A stretch of DNA of 41,126 nucleotides from Virgibacillus_O xinjiangensis. Its GTDB lineage: Bacteria; Bacillota; Bacilli; Bacillales; Amphibacillaceae. The position numbers and the translations under genes were made by a program. This document shows, piece by piece, positions 1 through 7,957 of the stretch. The notes under the pieces are model-generated. The model was not told where the DNA came from, did not search any database, and saw only the letters and a list, made by a program, of their open reading frames with translations. Location: positions 1 through 41,126 of the forward strand of contig NZ_JBHRSA010000053.1 of assembly GCF_042643145.1 (NCBI RefSeq). The letters are read 5' to 3'. Each line of letters begins with the position of its first letter. Within the stretch, counting starts at the first letter, position 1.

Positions 1-1
1 A

Positions 2-238
2 CTTTTTTATGCTCAGATACTACATATATTAGCTGCCAAACCTTACATTTTTAGAATGCCATAAACATTTTTAACAATAGTTATAATATTGCTGTTTAGT
101 TTTTCTATTGAAATATTGCAATACGTTACTCAATTAGGTGTATTTGATGTAGATGATATTATATTAAATACATTAGGTGGGTATTTAGGTTTTCTGATTT
201 TTGTATTATTTAAAAACAGGATAAGGTTATTCCACTAA
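2..238 (+). pseudogene. VanZ-family membrane protein remnant, in-frame stop
   Basis: The frame ending in TAA at 236-238 reads like the C-terminal part of a VanZ-like membrane protein: a hydrophobic helix, then SIEILQYV, then the typical GVFDVDDIILNTLGG segment and a last helix ending NRIRLFH. The same frame continues upstream to the window edge but is broken by TAA at 62-64, in the middle of a helix. This looks like a gene inactivated by a nonsense mutation; the 5' part lies outside the window. VanZ proteins are small membrane proteins, some linked to teicoplanin resistance; no function is claimed for this remnant. Confidence 0.55.
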
Positions 239-312
239 CGGGTGCGATGCTTAAATAACAAAAAATTCCTTTTCTCCATAATTGAAGCAACGGGGCAGGT
301 TTCTTTAATAAG
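230..312 (+). repeat. dispersed AT-zone repeat, copy 1
   Basis: The 5' arm (TTCCACTAACGGGTGC) and the 3' arm (TTGAAGCAACGGGGCAGG, then TTTAATAAG) recur between genes over the first 8 kb. This copy begins right at the end of the VanZ remnant. The central hairpin seen in the best copies (5.7 and 7.8 kb) is degenerate here. Confidence 0.5.
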
Positions 313-397
313 AATTTGAAGATACCAAATGAAATATAAATATTAACATTGAATTGTATCGACTAAGGAAATTCGTTGAAAGATCAGGAGGGGTTAT

Positions 398-568
398 ATG
401 AAAACGATAATAAATAGAATAGCACTTGGAGTGATTTTACTAGTTGTAGTATTATTTTCGGGAGATAAATCTGTTTTAGGACACTGGTATATGGGATTTA
501 TCTCTTATATTTGTTTGTTTTTAGTAATTAATTACATTAGTACATTAGAGAGAAAAACTGAAAATTGA
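398..568 (+). CDS. small two-helix membrane protein, 56 aa
   Basis: ATG at 398 follows an AGGAGGGG ribosome site (386-393) at good spacing, and the frame encodes 56 residues. Two hydrophobic segments (about residues 6-20 and 31-46) flank a short SGDKSVLGHW loop, and the tail is charged. No family was recognised. A second short frame starts by overlap with its stop (ATT at 564, or CTG at 558) and encodes about 36 residues with one hydrophobic helix to TAG at 672-674. That frame has no ribosome site and could be a translationally coupled partner or a decayed 3' part. Confidence 0.5.
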   Translation: MKTIINRIALGVILLVVVLFSGDKSVLGHWYMGFISYICLFLVINYISTLERKTEN

Positions 569-910
569 TAAAAGAACAAAAATAATAGGTTGGACTTGTT
601 TTTTCGCAACTGTAATTATAGGCTGGTTGCTAATCATTTCGTTTCCTGATATTTTTAATACTTATGGTTTATAGAACAAGAGAAAACGGCTTTTAACTTC
701 TTCAACAATAGGGTTGCAATAATGAAGGGAGCAACGTGGAGCTCTAAACGTTGCTCTTCTTCATTCTAAAAATATTTTCTAGAAACTCTTGGCGGAGCCT
801 TCCACTTAGTTCGGCATAGATTCGAGTTGTTTCACTTTATTCGTGACCTAAAAGGCTTTGTATTACTTCAAGTGGAGCGCCATTATTTCAACGGGCCAGG
901 TTTGTACTGT
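569..910. other. gene-poor stretch with remnants
   Basis: It holds the short overlapping hydrophobic frame to 674, a terminator-like hairpin at 725-762 and a partial copy of the dispersed repeat at about 882-905 (TTCAACGGGCCAGG). No convincing gene was found. Confidence 0.4.
725..762 (+). terminator. hairpin, probable terminator
   Basis: GAGCAACGT and ACGTTGCTC form a stem followed by TTCTTC. It sits downstream of repeat-like sequence (TTCAACAATAGGG, 699-711), so it may be the central hairpin of another repeat copy rather than a dedicated terminator. Confidence 0.35.
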
Positions 911-1135
911 ATGAATAAAAATACAAGTTTAATTTTAGGTTCTTTATCCATTTTGACAAGTGGGTTAATCTACACACTTGAACGTTTGAGTTCTTATGTA
1001 TATTGGCTTGCACAAATAAATACGGGTTCATGGCGGACTAATCCAGATGTTTCATTTTCTAATAACATCTTTGTGTTGTTATTTATAATAGTCGGTATAG
1101 CGTTCTTAGTAATTGCTTTTAAAGGAAAATCATAG
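911..1135 (+). CDS. small membrane protein, 74 aa
   Basis: The frame is open from 827, but the stretch just before 911 carries a dispersed-repeat arm (TTCAACGGGCCAGG), so the ATG at 911 is the likelier start. The product has two hydrophobic segments (about residues 5-22 and 52-69) separated by a polar loop containing TGSWRTNPDVSFSNN, and a short basic tail. No strong ribosome site is visible, which lowers confidence. The family was not recognised. It fits the set of tiny membrane proteins in this AT-rich zone. Confidence 0.4.
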   Translation: MNKNTSLILGSLSILTSGLIYTLERLSSYVYWLAQINTGSWRTNPDVSFSNNIFVLLFIIVGIAFLVIAFKGKS

Positions 1136-1482
1136 TTCTTTCAACAATTGGGGGCTTTAGTATTTCAAGGACAGTTACTTATTGAGTTAATGGGGCAGTT
1201 TCGTGGAATAATCCAGATTGATCATTGATTCAGCAACCGAACCATACATAAATGTCATTAACGGGTTACAGCTTTTCAACTTTTAAAGATCCATTCAAAA
1301 AATTCCCTATTCTAATATTCATTGAACTAAGTGGGGAAAAGGGGGAGATAACCCCATCCCTTATCTATCTGAAGAACATAAACTAATGGTCGAAACCTTA
1401 GCGTGCGGAACTCCACCTTTTTAGGTGAAGTTATTCGAATTCCCCATTCCACAAAAGTGTCTGATAGAATGTAACTGTTTCT
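1136..1482. other. intergenic, no gene seen
   Basis: A degraded copy of the dispersed repeat lies at about 1140-1203 (TCAACAATTGGGGGC, then TTATTGAGTTAATGGGGCAG). A small hairpin with arms CCACCT and AGGTG lies near 1411-1425. All frames are interrupted. Confidence 0.4.
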
Positions 1483-2262
1483 TTATCTACCTTCATAGTT
1501 CGGCTTTCTGTTTTCAACACGTGCTGCCATACCCTCTTTGCGATCTTGTGTTGCAAAGACTCCATCATAGCTAGTTGCTTCAATCGTCAAAGCTGATTCT
1601 AGATCTACATTTGCTCCTGTATTTACGGCCAACTTCATCATTCTTAATGCTACAGGTGCTTTTTCCGTTAGCTTTTCTGCCCATTCTATTGCTGTGGATA
1701 AAAGTTCTTCCTTGTCCACCACTTTATTAACAATTTGTAACTGATAAGCACGTTCGGCGTCGATTGTTTCGCCAAAATACAATAATTCTTTCGCAATGCC
1801 TTGTCCAACAGCTTTTTGGATTCGCTGTGTACCGCCGCCTCCTGGTATAACGCCTAAATTGATTTCGGGAAAAGCAAATTGTGCATTTTCCGAGGCAATG
1901 CGCAAATCACAACATAAAGCCAGCTCAAACCCTCCTCCACGTGCCTCTCCATTAATAGCCGCAATCACTGGCTTGTTAAGGTTTTCAATTTTTGAATAGG
2001 AGGTTCTGGTTATTTGTGTTAAATCCATCATTCCGACTGTATCCAAATCTACCATTTCATTGATATCTGCCCCAGCAACAAACGCTTCTTCCCCATCTCC
2101 GGTAATGACGATAGCTTTTACGTTTTCATCGGCTTCTAATTCCTCCATTAATTGGGTAATTTCTTGATATACTCGTGTATTTAATTTATTACCAGGTGAA
2201 TGACTAATCGTCACAGTAGCCACTTTATTTTCAATACTACAGATTAAAAATTCATTATTCAT
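1483..2262 (-). CDS. enoyl-CoA hydratase/isomerase family protein
   Basis: This 259-residue protein belongs to the crotonase superfamily, whose members hydrate or isomerise acyl-CoA thioesters, usually in fatty-acid or amino-acid breakdown in the cytosol. The oxyanion-hole segments are visible: AGADINEM near residues 63-70 and NGEARGGGFELALCCD near 104-119. The two glutamates used by hydratases are present, E113 in GGFEL and E133 in FPEINLG, followed by GVIPGGGGTQR. Length is normal for a stand-alone hydratase. The start is ATG at 2262, preceded on the minus strand by GGGAGGT. No other beta-oxidation gene is adjacent, so the exact substrate is open. Confidence 0.9.
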   Translation of the reverse strand: MNNEFLICSIENKVATVTISHSPGNKLNTRVYQEITQLMEELEADENVKAIVITGDGEEAFVAGADINEMVDLDTVGMMDLTQITRTSYSKIENLNKPVIAAINGEARGGGFELALCCDLRIASENAQFAFPEINLGVIPGGGGTQRIQKAVGQGIAKELLYFGETIDAERAYQLQIVNKVVDKEELLSTAIEWAEKLTEKAPVALRMMKLAVNTGANVDLESALTIEATSYDGVFATQDRKEGMAARVENRKPNYEGR

Positions 2263-2675
2263 AATATGTACCTCCCAAAATAAATAGTTTCATTATTGTC
2301 ACTATTATCAAACATAACAAATCGTACTATTCAAAAATATAGTTAATTAGAACTGTTTTAATGACAAAATTCAACAATTTCGGAAATAAAAAAAGCTTAG
2401 ATTATATGGATACCAGTTCCATTTACTAAATTAACTAGTAGAAAACAACGACCAGTCTTAATCATCTAAAATGATGTTTATTAAAGTTTGTAAACAAATT
2501 CACTTAAGCTAAGGGGAGGTTTGTTTAACAAGATAGTCTTTAGGGGAGCACTCCCGCAGAAAAGTATTGTTGTTAAGAAGATGCGAAAAGGGTTAAAGTA
2601 ACAAAATAATATATGGTAAAATTTGTATATCAGAGTATGGAGATAGGAGAAAGATAACTGTGGGAGGGAATATAT
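2263..2675. other. intergenic with a partial dispersed repeat
   Basis: Between divergent genes. A repeat arm close to CTTAAGCTAAGGGGAGG followed by TTTGTTTAACAAG lies at about 2502-2533. The minus-strand ribosome site of the enoyl-CoA hydratase is at 2268-2275. No gene is supported. Confidence 0.4.
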
Positions 2676-3161
2676 ATGAAATATGTAATTCAATATCTAT
2701 TGGCATTTGGGGTGTTGATTTTTTCAACATTTGCTGCGTGGTACGAGGGAAGTGCTATAAGGTTTGATTCATATGAATGGAAATACTCTGCATATTTTTC
2801 AAGAATGTTCAACGGTGAAATTACAAATAAAACTGATATATCTCAATTAGACCATTTCATATATGCAGCAAAATTCAGTCCTGCGTTTCCTATTTTAATG
2901 GTAATTAGCCTTTCTTATATTCTAATGATTAGTAGTTACTTATTGTTGAGAAAAAACACTAAATCATTGATCGTCTCCCACTTAATTTTAAGTGTATTGT
3001 ATTTATTGTTAGGAGTTCTAACCTCAAACTCCCCAACAGCAGGAGGTACTTATTTTACTATTGTTCTATTAACCATTGGTATTCTTAATGTTTTCCTTTC
3101 CCTTCTATTCTTTCTTAAGGTTAAAAAGGGAACTAAAAGGTATTTGCGGCACGCTACTTAG
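2676..3161 (+). CDS. DUF4306-like membrane protein (YjdJ type)
   Basis: This 161-residue membrane protein has four hydrophobic segments (about residues 4-22, 70-90, 97-115 and 124-147). The N-terminal part (FSTFAAWYEGSAI, then EWKYSAYFSRMFNG and ISQLDHFIYAAKF) resembles the DUF4306 family that includes B. subtilis YjdJ. The assignment is from memory and the function of that family is unknown. ATG at 2676 follows GTGGGAGGG at good spacing. A clear terminator follows at 3183, so it is probably a single-gene unit. Confidence 0.65.
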   Translation: MKYVIQYLLAFGVLIFSTFAAWYEGSAIRFDSYEWKYSAYFSRMFNGEITNKTDISQLDHFIYAAKFSPAFPILMVISLSYILMISSYLLLRKNTKSLIVSHLILSVLYLLLGVLTSNSPTAGGTYFTIVLLTIGILNVFLSLLFFLKVKKGTKRYLRHAT

Positions 3162-3182
3162 TTAAAAGATGAAGTAGTAAAA

Positions 3183-3214
3183 AAAGACGATCAGTAATAT
3201 GGTCGTCTTTTCTT
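3183..3214 (+). terminator. intrinsic terminator
   Basis: AAAGACGATC pairs with GGTCGTCTTT around an 8-nt loop and is followed by TCTT. It terminates the DUF4306-like gene. Confidence 0.75.
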
Positions 3215-3349
3215 GTGAGAAATATCAGTGTATTTCCCAGAACATTAATGTTTAATAAAATATGTCGAAACTTTCTTAATTTATGCTTCGGATAAAGGAT
3301 TATAGGAATATTTTTAATATGGATATGGTTAAAAAGAGGAGGTTCTTTT

Positions 3350-3895
3350 ATGAAAAAAATAGGTATAGCAATGGCATTAGCTATTGTTTTTGTTTTAACA
3401 GGGTGTGGTAGCGAAACCAGTGATGGGAAAGATTCTTCTTCAGAGGTTTCATTTGAAGAAAAAACCAGTCATTTATCAGAGGAAGCGGTAACTAACCTTA
3501 ATGATTTGCCTAACGAGGCGAAAGAAGCCCTTCGTGTTCCAACGAAGTTTCCTTCAGAGCCGTCCCTCCGTGTTACAGCTAATCCACCTGAAGGAGAGAT
3601 CATTATGGCTTTAACACAATATTCTGGAGATGAGGGTAAATGGAATTTGATGGTACACACCTATCCAAATGGGGGAGATGAAATTGGTAATGAAAAGGAA
3701 AGTACCGAAAAAATAGAATTAGATAACGGTGCTGAAGTCACATATCACACGGACGAAGGAGAAAACATCCATTTTATCCTATGGCGTGAAGAAAGTGGCG
3801 TTTCCCATATGATTCAATTGATGCAAAACTATGAGAATCCACAAGATGAGGTTACCAAAGATGAATTCATTGAGATTGTAACTTCAATGAAGTAA
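3350..3895 (+). CDS. uncharacterised lipoprotein, 181 aa
   Basis: A typical type II signal peptide (MKKIGIAMALAIVFVLTGC) gives lipidation at Cys19, so the protein should be anchored to the outer face of the membrane. A Ser/Glu-rich linker (to about residue 50) leads to a compact C-terminal domain beginning VPTKFPSEPSLRV and containing GAEVTYHTDEGENIHFILW, a layout seen in DUF4367-type lipoproteins. Family assignment is tentative and no function is known. ATG at 3350 follows AGAGGAGG. It stands alone between terminators. Confidence 0.75.
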   Translation: MKKIGIAMALAIVFVLTGCGSETSDGKDSSSEVSFEEKTSHLSEEAVTNLNDLPNEAKEALRVPTKFPSEPSLRVTANPPEGEIIMALTQYSGDEGKWNLMVHTYPNGGDEIGNEKESTEKIELDNGAEVTYHTDEGENIHFILWREESGVSHMIQLMQNYENPQDEVTKDEFIEIVTSMK

Positions 3896-3981
3896 ACTGC
3901 CTGTTTGGCTAATGTTAGTGAACATACCTCCATTTAAGCTTAAGCTACAAGTGGATTAGAAGATAAACTGCAGGGGGGTAC

Positions 3982-4059
3982 ATCAAATTTATAAAAGTAA
4001 CCGTTTTACTGCTGGTTTTAACTTTTTTCATTCTAGTAATGGTGTTTGGAAGCATTTAA
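3982..4059 (+). CDS. possible tiny single-helix peptide, ATC start
   Basis: A strong AGGGGGG ribosome site (3972-3978) is followed three bases later by ATC AAA TTT, exactly where an ATG would be expected. The frame then encodes one hydrophobic helix of about 20 residues (KFIKVTVLLLVLTFFILVMV) and stops at 4057-4059. Either ATC is used as a rare start or an ATG has mutated and the gene is dead. Compare the gene at 22793, which shows the same pattern. Confidence 0.3.
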   Translation: MKFIKVTVLLLVLTFFILVMVFGSI

Positions 4060-4166
4060 TTACTATAGAGCTATGTATTAGGTGAATTTATTTAAATCAC
4101 TTAGAGGCATTCTGGTTGGGGAAATTGAAGGGGTGTACTTAAAGTAACAGGTGCAATTGTTAAACA

Positions 4167-4195
4167 AGGCGATCACCAAAATGATCGTCTCTTTT
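4167..4195 (+). terminator. intrinsic terminator
   Basis: AGGCGATCA pairs with TGATCGTCT around a short AT-rich loop and is followed by CTTTTT. It lies inside a repeat copy and may be that repeat's hairpin. Confidence 0.6.
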
Positions 4196-4299
4196 TAAGA
4201 GGAATATTTTTTGAATATTATGTTATCATGTACATGAAGTTATTTAACGATCGTGGTAGAAGTATTTAACAAGTGTAATAGAAATTGGAGGTCTTTGAA

Positions 4300-4755
4300 A
4301 TGATACAAGGATTATATGAAGCACATTTACCAGTAAGTGATTTAAAACATTCAATAGAGTTTTATAGTGGTCTTGGGCTTAAACTTGACCATACCATCGA
4401 GGATAGGTTGGCATTTTTATGGATTGAAAAGGATAAAAGTTGGTTGGGACTATGGAAAACTGACAAGGTAGAACTTGAATACCATCCTTCGATAAGACAT
4501 ATAGCGTTTCAGGTATCTTTAGAAGGATTAAAGAATTCAGTTAGTTGGCTTAAAGATAAAGGGTATAAGCCTAGGGAGGCATTTGGTTTTGAACCAATCG
4601 ATCCTTTTGTGATGCCTCACAAGGATTATGCACACGCCAAAATTCATTTCAATGACCCTGATGGCAATAGTTTAGAATTCATTTGTAAAATGGATAATCC
4701 AAAAAACTTAACAGAACGTATGTATTTGAGTAAATGGGAAGAAATGAATAAATAA
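4300..4755 (+). CDS. VOC-family (glyoxalase/bleomycin-resistance fold) protein
   Basis: This 151-residue protein has the vicinal oxygen chelate fold, a metal-binding scaffold used by glyoxalase I, fosfomycin-resistance enzymes and dioxygenases. The N-terminal half has AHLPVSDLKHSIEFYSGLGL (His9 a likely metal ligand). The second half has HIAFQVS near 67-73 and HAKIHFNDPDGNSLEFI near 114-130, supplying the usual His and Glu ligands. The frame is open from TTG 4285, but ATG at 4300 has GGAGGT at ideal spacing and is the better start. The substrate cannot be told. Confidence 0.8.
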   Translation: MIQGLYEAHLPVSDLKHSIEFYSGLGLKLDHTIEDRLAFLWIEKDKSWLGLWKTDKVELEYHPSIRHIAFQVSLEGLKNSVSWLKDKGYKPREAFGFEPIDPFVMPHKDYAHAKIHFNDPDGNSLEFICKMDNPKNLTERMYLSKWEEMNK

Positions 4756-4758
4756 AAC

Positions 4759-4838
4759 TCTTCCACTAATGGGTACAAGAGTAGAACAAAGAGTTCTTGA
4801 TGTACCAGCTCATATTGTGTTAAAGGGGCGGGTTAACA
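4759..4838 (+). repeat. dispersed AT-zone repeat, copy
   Basis: A 5' arm CTTCCACTAATGGGTAC and a 3' arm resembling GTTAAAGGGGCGGGTTAAC flank AACAAAGAGTTCTTGATG, a decayed version of the central hairpin seen at 5739-5768. It begins directly after the VOC gene. Confidence 0.5.
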
Positions 4839-4869
4839 AAGAAGTTTATAAAAATAGGAGGGTCAATTA

Positions 4870-5343
4870 ATGAATATTTCAATAGGTTTGGCAAGAATTG
4901 GCGATCATTACGCTGTGAATTTGATAGTTAAAGAAGGGCAAGATGAACATTCGGTGGCCTTACCGCACATTTTTAATAAGGTGGACCAAGTTATGCCAGT
5001 AAACTATTTCCGCGAATTGTTAGAAGACCCAAAGAGCGAAATATTAATTGCTAAAATAAATGAAGAAATTGTTGGTTTTGCGGTTATGGAACTAAACGAG
5101 TCTCCACCTTTTGGCTCTATGACACCACGGAAATTTGCTTATATGAGTGATTTTGGTATAAAGAAAAGCTACCAAAGAAAAGGAATAGGGAAAATTCTAT
5201 TTGAAGCTTGTTTGGAATGGTCTAAACACAAAGATGCTGCATCTTTAGATTTAAATGTGTGGGAGTTTAACAAGAAAGCCATTGCTTTCTATGAGAATTT
5301 TGGAATGGAAACCGCCAGTAGAAAAATGACATTACATTTTTAA
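4870..5343 (+). CDS. GNAT-family N-acetyltransferase
   Basis: This 157-residue GNAT protein should transfer an acetyl group from acetyl-CoA to an amine. The acetyl-CoA pyrophosphate-binding motif is seen as YQRKGIGKILFEACL (about residues 106-120), preceded by the beta-4 strand YMSDFGI and followed by AIAFYENFGMETASRKM. Length is standard. ATG at 4870 has AGGAGGG upstream. The substrate cannot be predicted. Confidence 0.85.
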   Translation: MNISIGLARIGDHYAVNLIVKEGQDEHSVALPHIFNKVDQVMPVNYFRELLEDPKSEILIAKINEEIVGFAVMELNESPPFGSMTPRKFAYMSDFGIKKSYQRKGIGKILFEACLEWSKHKDAASLDLNVWEFNKKAIAFYENFGMETASRKMTLHF

Positions 5344-5469
5344 GGTTTCTATGAAGTTTGAGAAAAAGTGTACTTATAGTTACATTATTACATTAATAAA
5401 AGATTATTCTCTAGATGGACATGACAAATCTTATTTCTAAGTTGGTGATGGAAAAAATTAACAATCAAC

Positions 5470-5610
5470 TTATCTACTTTTTATCTCTTCTAATAAAGCG
5501 ATTATTGTATCATTTTGCCTAATAATAGTTTTTTGTTGCTTTTTTATTTCCGAGAAATTGAACACAACCGCAATTAGAATAAATATTATTACTATAATAT
5601 ACAGTTCCAT
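5470..5610 (-). CDS. small membrane protein with coiled-coil tail, 46 aa
   Basis: Read from the ATG at 5610, which has TTGGAGGTG at ideal spacing on the minus strand, it encodes one N-terminal helix (LYIIVIIFILIAVVF) and a polar helical tail (EIKKQQKTIIRQNDTIIALLEEIKSR). The layout matches the small proteins at 7671-7814 and 29313-29483. A longer frame to 5658 exists but lacks a ribosome site. The family was not recognised. Confidence 0.6.
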   Translation of the reverse strand: MELYIIVIIFILIAVVFNFSEIKKQQKTIIRQNDTIIALLEEIKSR

Positions 5611-5707
5611 ATTTTCACCTCCAAGTATGGTACATTCTAACATGCATTCCAAATTCATTAAATCATTAGATTATTTCGTAGAAGAAACCGGAAAGGTTGT
5701 GAAACTT

Positions 5708-5795
5708 AACACTTAAATTAACAGGGGCTAGAGTGAAAACAAGGAGTTGTCGATTTGGCAGCTCCTATTGCATGTTGATAACGGGGCAGGTTAAG
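5708..5795 (+). repeat. dispersed AT-zone repeat, best copy
   Basis: The order is CACTTAAATTAACAGGGGC, a spacer, AACAAGGAGTTGTCGATTTG and GCAGCTCCTATTG, then TTGATAACGGGGCAGGTTAA. GGAGTTGTC and GGCAGCTCC can form a hairpin with wobble pairs at 5742-5767. Very similar to 7818-7900. Confidence 0.6.
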
Positions 5796-5849
5796 TAGGT
5801 CAGGGTTCTGTAGTAAAATTATACAAGAACATCGCAGGGGAGATATTAA

Positions 5850-7103
5850 ATGATTAAAGGAATATATGATTTCATAAGTGAAGCACAGTTAAAAAAGTAT
5901 GCAGAACTTGCTGTACGAGCTGGTGTAAATCTGCAAAAAAATCAATTATTGATTATTCATAGTGATATACAAAATGCTACGTTTGCACGTCTAATCCAAA
6001 CGGTAGCCTACGAGGCAGGAGCTTTAAATGTATTTATAGATTGGACAGATGAACAGTCTACCAAAGAATTTTACTTAAATGCAGCAGATAGTGTCATCGA
6101 TCACTTTCCTGATTGGCTGGCTGCCCGGTTTAAAGAGTGGGACGATGCGGGTGCTGCTTACATCCATATTATTTCTGAAAACTTAGATGCTTTTAAGGAG
6201 GTTTCTACAGAAAGGATAAGTCGTTTCCAAAAAGCTTCTCGTACCAAATTAAGGGATTATTATGCGAAAATTAGATCCCACGAGATACGCTGGTGTCTTC
6301 TAGCTGTCCCGAGCGTTGAATGGGCAACGAAAGTATTTCCCAACCTAAGTAAAGAAGAAGCTTTACAATCATTATGGAAATTAATTTTAAAAGGATCTCG
6401 GGCAGATGGGAAATACCCTATAAAAGATTGGGAGAATCACAATAGAGCCTTCGAGTCTCGAAAAAAGATCCTAAATGAGAGCCAATTTGAAGCCCTGCAT
6501 TTTACAAATAGTCGTGGAACTGATTTATTAGTTGGTCTACCTAAAAATCACCTCTATATCGGTGGAGGTGTCACAGATAAAAATCGAAGACCTTTCTTTC
6601 CGAACATTCCTACGGAGGAAATATTTACTGCTCCCCATAAAAATAAGGTGAATGGCAAATTGGTAGGTACTAAACCTCTTATCTATGGGGGAAGTGTCAT
6701 CGATGAGTTTTATCTAATTTTTAAAGATGGACGGATTACCGACTATTATGCCGCAAAGGGACAGCAAGTGTTACAAAATCTTATCGAAACAGACGAAGGA
6801 TCACATTATCTAGGTGAAATTGCCTTGGTCTCTAATAAATCCCCTCTTGCTCAGGCAGATACTCTTTTTTACAATACCTTGTTTGATGAAAATACGGCCA
6901 GTCATATTGGAATCGGAAATGCATCTCCTTCCAATATCCAAAATGGCATTGACCAATCTGAGGAAGAGTTAAAGGCATCGGGTCTGAATACTTCACTTTT
7001 GTCAGTCAATGTGACCTTTGGTACCGAAGATATGAAAGTAGTGGGCATTAAAGAAGGTGGAACGGAAGTCCTGTTAATGAAGGATGGGGATTTCCAATTC
7101 TAA
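5850..7103 (+). CDS. M29-type aminopeptidase with altered metal site
   Basis: This 417-residue protein matches the AmpS/PepS/AmpT group of metallo-aminopeptidases (family M29), cytosolic enzymes that remove N-terminal residues. The N-terminal domain (to about 190) starts LKKYAELAVRAGVNLQKNQ. The C-terminal domain has FTNSRGTDLLVGL and PTEEIFTAPH. Three expected metal ligands are in place: a Glu in TEEIF (256/257), E323 in YLGEIAL and H352 in TASHIGIGN. The last motif, which I recall as a His-x-Asp pair in AmpT and AmpS, reads NTSLLSVNVTFG, with Ser385 and Asn387 in the ligand positions. The enzyme may be inactive or altered. ATG at 5850 follows CAGGGGAG. Confidence 0.8.
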   Translation: MIKGIYDFISEAQLKKYAELAVRAGVNLQKNQLLIIHSDIQNATFARLIQTVAYEAGALNVFIDWTDEQSTKEFYLNAADSVIDHFPDWLAARFKEWDDAGAAYIHIISENLDAFKEVSTERISRFQKASRTKLRDYYAKIRSHEIRWCLLAVPSVEWATKVFPNLSKEEALQSLWKLILKGSRADGKYPIKDWENHNRAFESRKKILNESQFEALHFTNSRGTDLLVGLPKNHLYIGGGVTDKNRRPFFPNIPTEEIFTAPHKNKVNGKLVGTKPLIYGGSVIDEFYLIFKDGRITDYYAAKGQQVLQNLIETDEGSHYLGEIALVSNKSPLAQADTLFYNTLFDENTASHIGIGNASPSNIQNGIDQSEEELKASGLNTSLLSVNVTFGTEDMKVVGIKEGGTEVLLMKDGDFQF

Positions 7104-7225
7104 AACGTACCCAACTTAAAAACAGAGAAAACTGATTTCTGGTGGATTATACTTAGTGCTAGTGAAAACAAACTGGGCAGCATTCCTGGAACAAATGAAG
7201 ATTATGGGTTATGTTTGTGAAAGAA

Positions 7226-7265
7226 TGTACTTAAACAAACGGGTGCAATACTTTAAGAAACAAGG
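7226..7265 (+). repeat. dispersed AT-zone repeat, 5' half
   Basis: TACTTAAACAAACGGGTGCAATACTTTAAGAAACAAGGAG matches the 5' arm of the other copies. It lies inside an open frame that starts at 7156 and supports a downstream start for the next gene. The final AGGAG appears to serve as its ribosome site. Confidence 0.45.
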
Positions 7266-7275
7266 AGTGGTAGTA

Positions 7276-7638
7276 TTGAGCTTATATCTTCATAATTATT
7301 TAGACGTGTTTAAAAGGAACTTTATGTTGGTTGTTATGGCATTGGTGCTATTAGCTATAACATTCTTTGTTTGGGCTGGAGTTCCATTTTTTATAATCGG
7401 GAGTTTCGTTGCAGACTTTACTTCTAACTTTGTAATTATTTACTTCTGTATTTCATTATCAGGAGGGTTTCTATTTTCCCTCTATTTTGTTCCGTTCAAC
7501 TTAAAAATTGCTAAGAATATAGCCAGCATAAAGAACTTTAGTGTAGCAGTAGCTTTCGTGTATCTACAAACAGGATGGATATTAGTAAGTTCTTCTATTT
7601 TTGGCACAGTGTTAATCTTGATGAATGTTCTTTGTTAA
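7276..7638 (+). CDS. polytopic membrane protein, 120 aa
   Basis: TTG at 7276 is preceded by CAAGGAGTGG and starts SLYLHNYLDVFKRNFMLVV. The frame is open from 7156, but the extra N-terminus overlaps a dispersed repeat. Three or four hydrophobic segments cover about residues 14-32, 34-46, 56-77 and 91-119. The family was not recognised. A small coiled-coil membrane protein follows 32 bp downstream, probably in the same transcript. Confidence 0.55.
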   Translation: MSLYLHNYLDVFKRNFMLVVMALVLLAITFFVWAGVPFFIIGSFVADFTSNFVIIYFCISLSGGFLFSLYFVPFNLKIAKNIASIKNFSVAVAFVYLQTGWILVSSSIFGTVLILMNVLC

Positions 7639-7670
7639 TAAGAAAAGTCGCTTAGAAAGAAGGGAAAGAA

Positions 7671-7814
7671 GTGGAATCACTGATTTTGGTACTACTATTT
7701 GCTGGGTTATTTGCAATCTATGATGCAATGAGAAAAGTTAACCATAATATCCTTGAGCAGACCGAGGAATTAAAAAAGATACGCGAAGAATTAAAGGAGA
7801 CTAATAAAGAGTAG
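7671..7814 (+). CDS. small membrane protein with coiled-coil tail, 47 aa
   Basis: GTG at 7671 follows AGAAGGGAAAG. The product has one helix (LILVLLFAGLFAIYDAM) and a charged coiled-coil-like tail (NHNILEQTEELKKIREELKETN). Same architecture as the proteins at 5470-5610 and 29313-29483. No family is known to me. Confidence 0.6.
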   Translation: MESLILVLLFAGLFAIYDAMRKVNHNILEQTEELKKIREELKETNKE

Positions 7815-7817
7815 GTT

Positions 7818-7900
7818 TACTTTCAAAGTAACGGTTAGTAGAACAAAGAATTGTCTATTTGGCAGTTCTTCGCTTATTGAAGTAACGACACAGGTTAGCG
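7818..7900 (+). repeat. dispersed AT-zone repeat, copy
   Basis: TTTCAAAGTAACGGTTAG, AACAAAGAATTGTCTATTTG, GGCAGTTCTTCG and TTATTGAAGTAACGACACAGG follow in the same order and spacing as at 5708-5795. The central AAGAATTGTC and GGCAGTTCTT form a hairpin. Confidence 0.6.
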
Positions 7901-7957
7901 GTACAATCATACATAAGCGAGATTATGGAAATAGGGAATTAAGAAGGTGTGACTCAT

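Larger units (their letters stand above)
3896..4299. other. intergenic with a possible mini-gene and a terminator
   Basis: It contains a 25-residue hydrophobic frame with an ATC in the start position (3982-4059), an arm of the dispersed repeat at 4136-4166 (TACTTAAAGTAACAGGTGC) and the terminator-like hairpin at 4167-4195. Confidence 0.4.
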
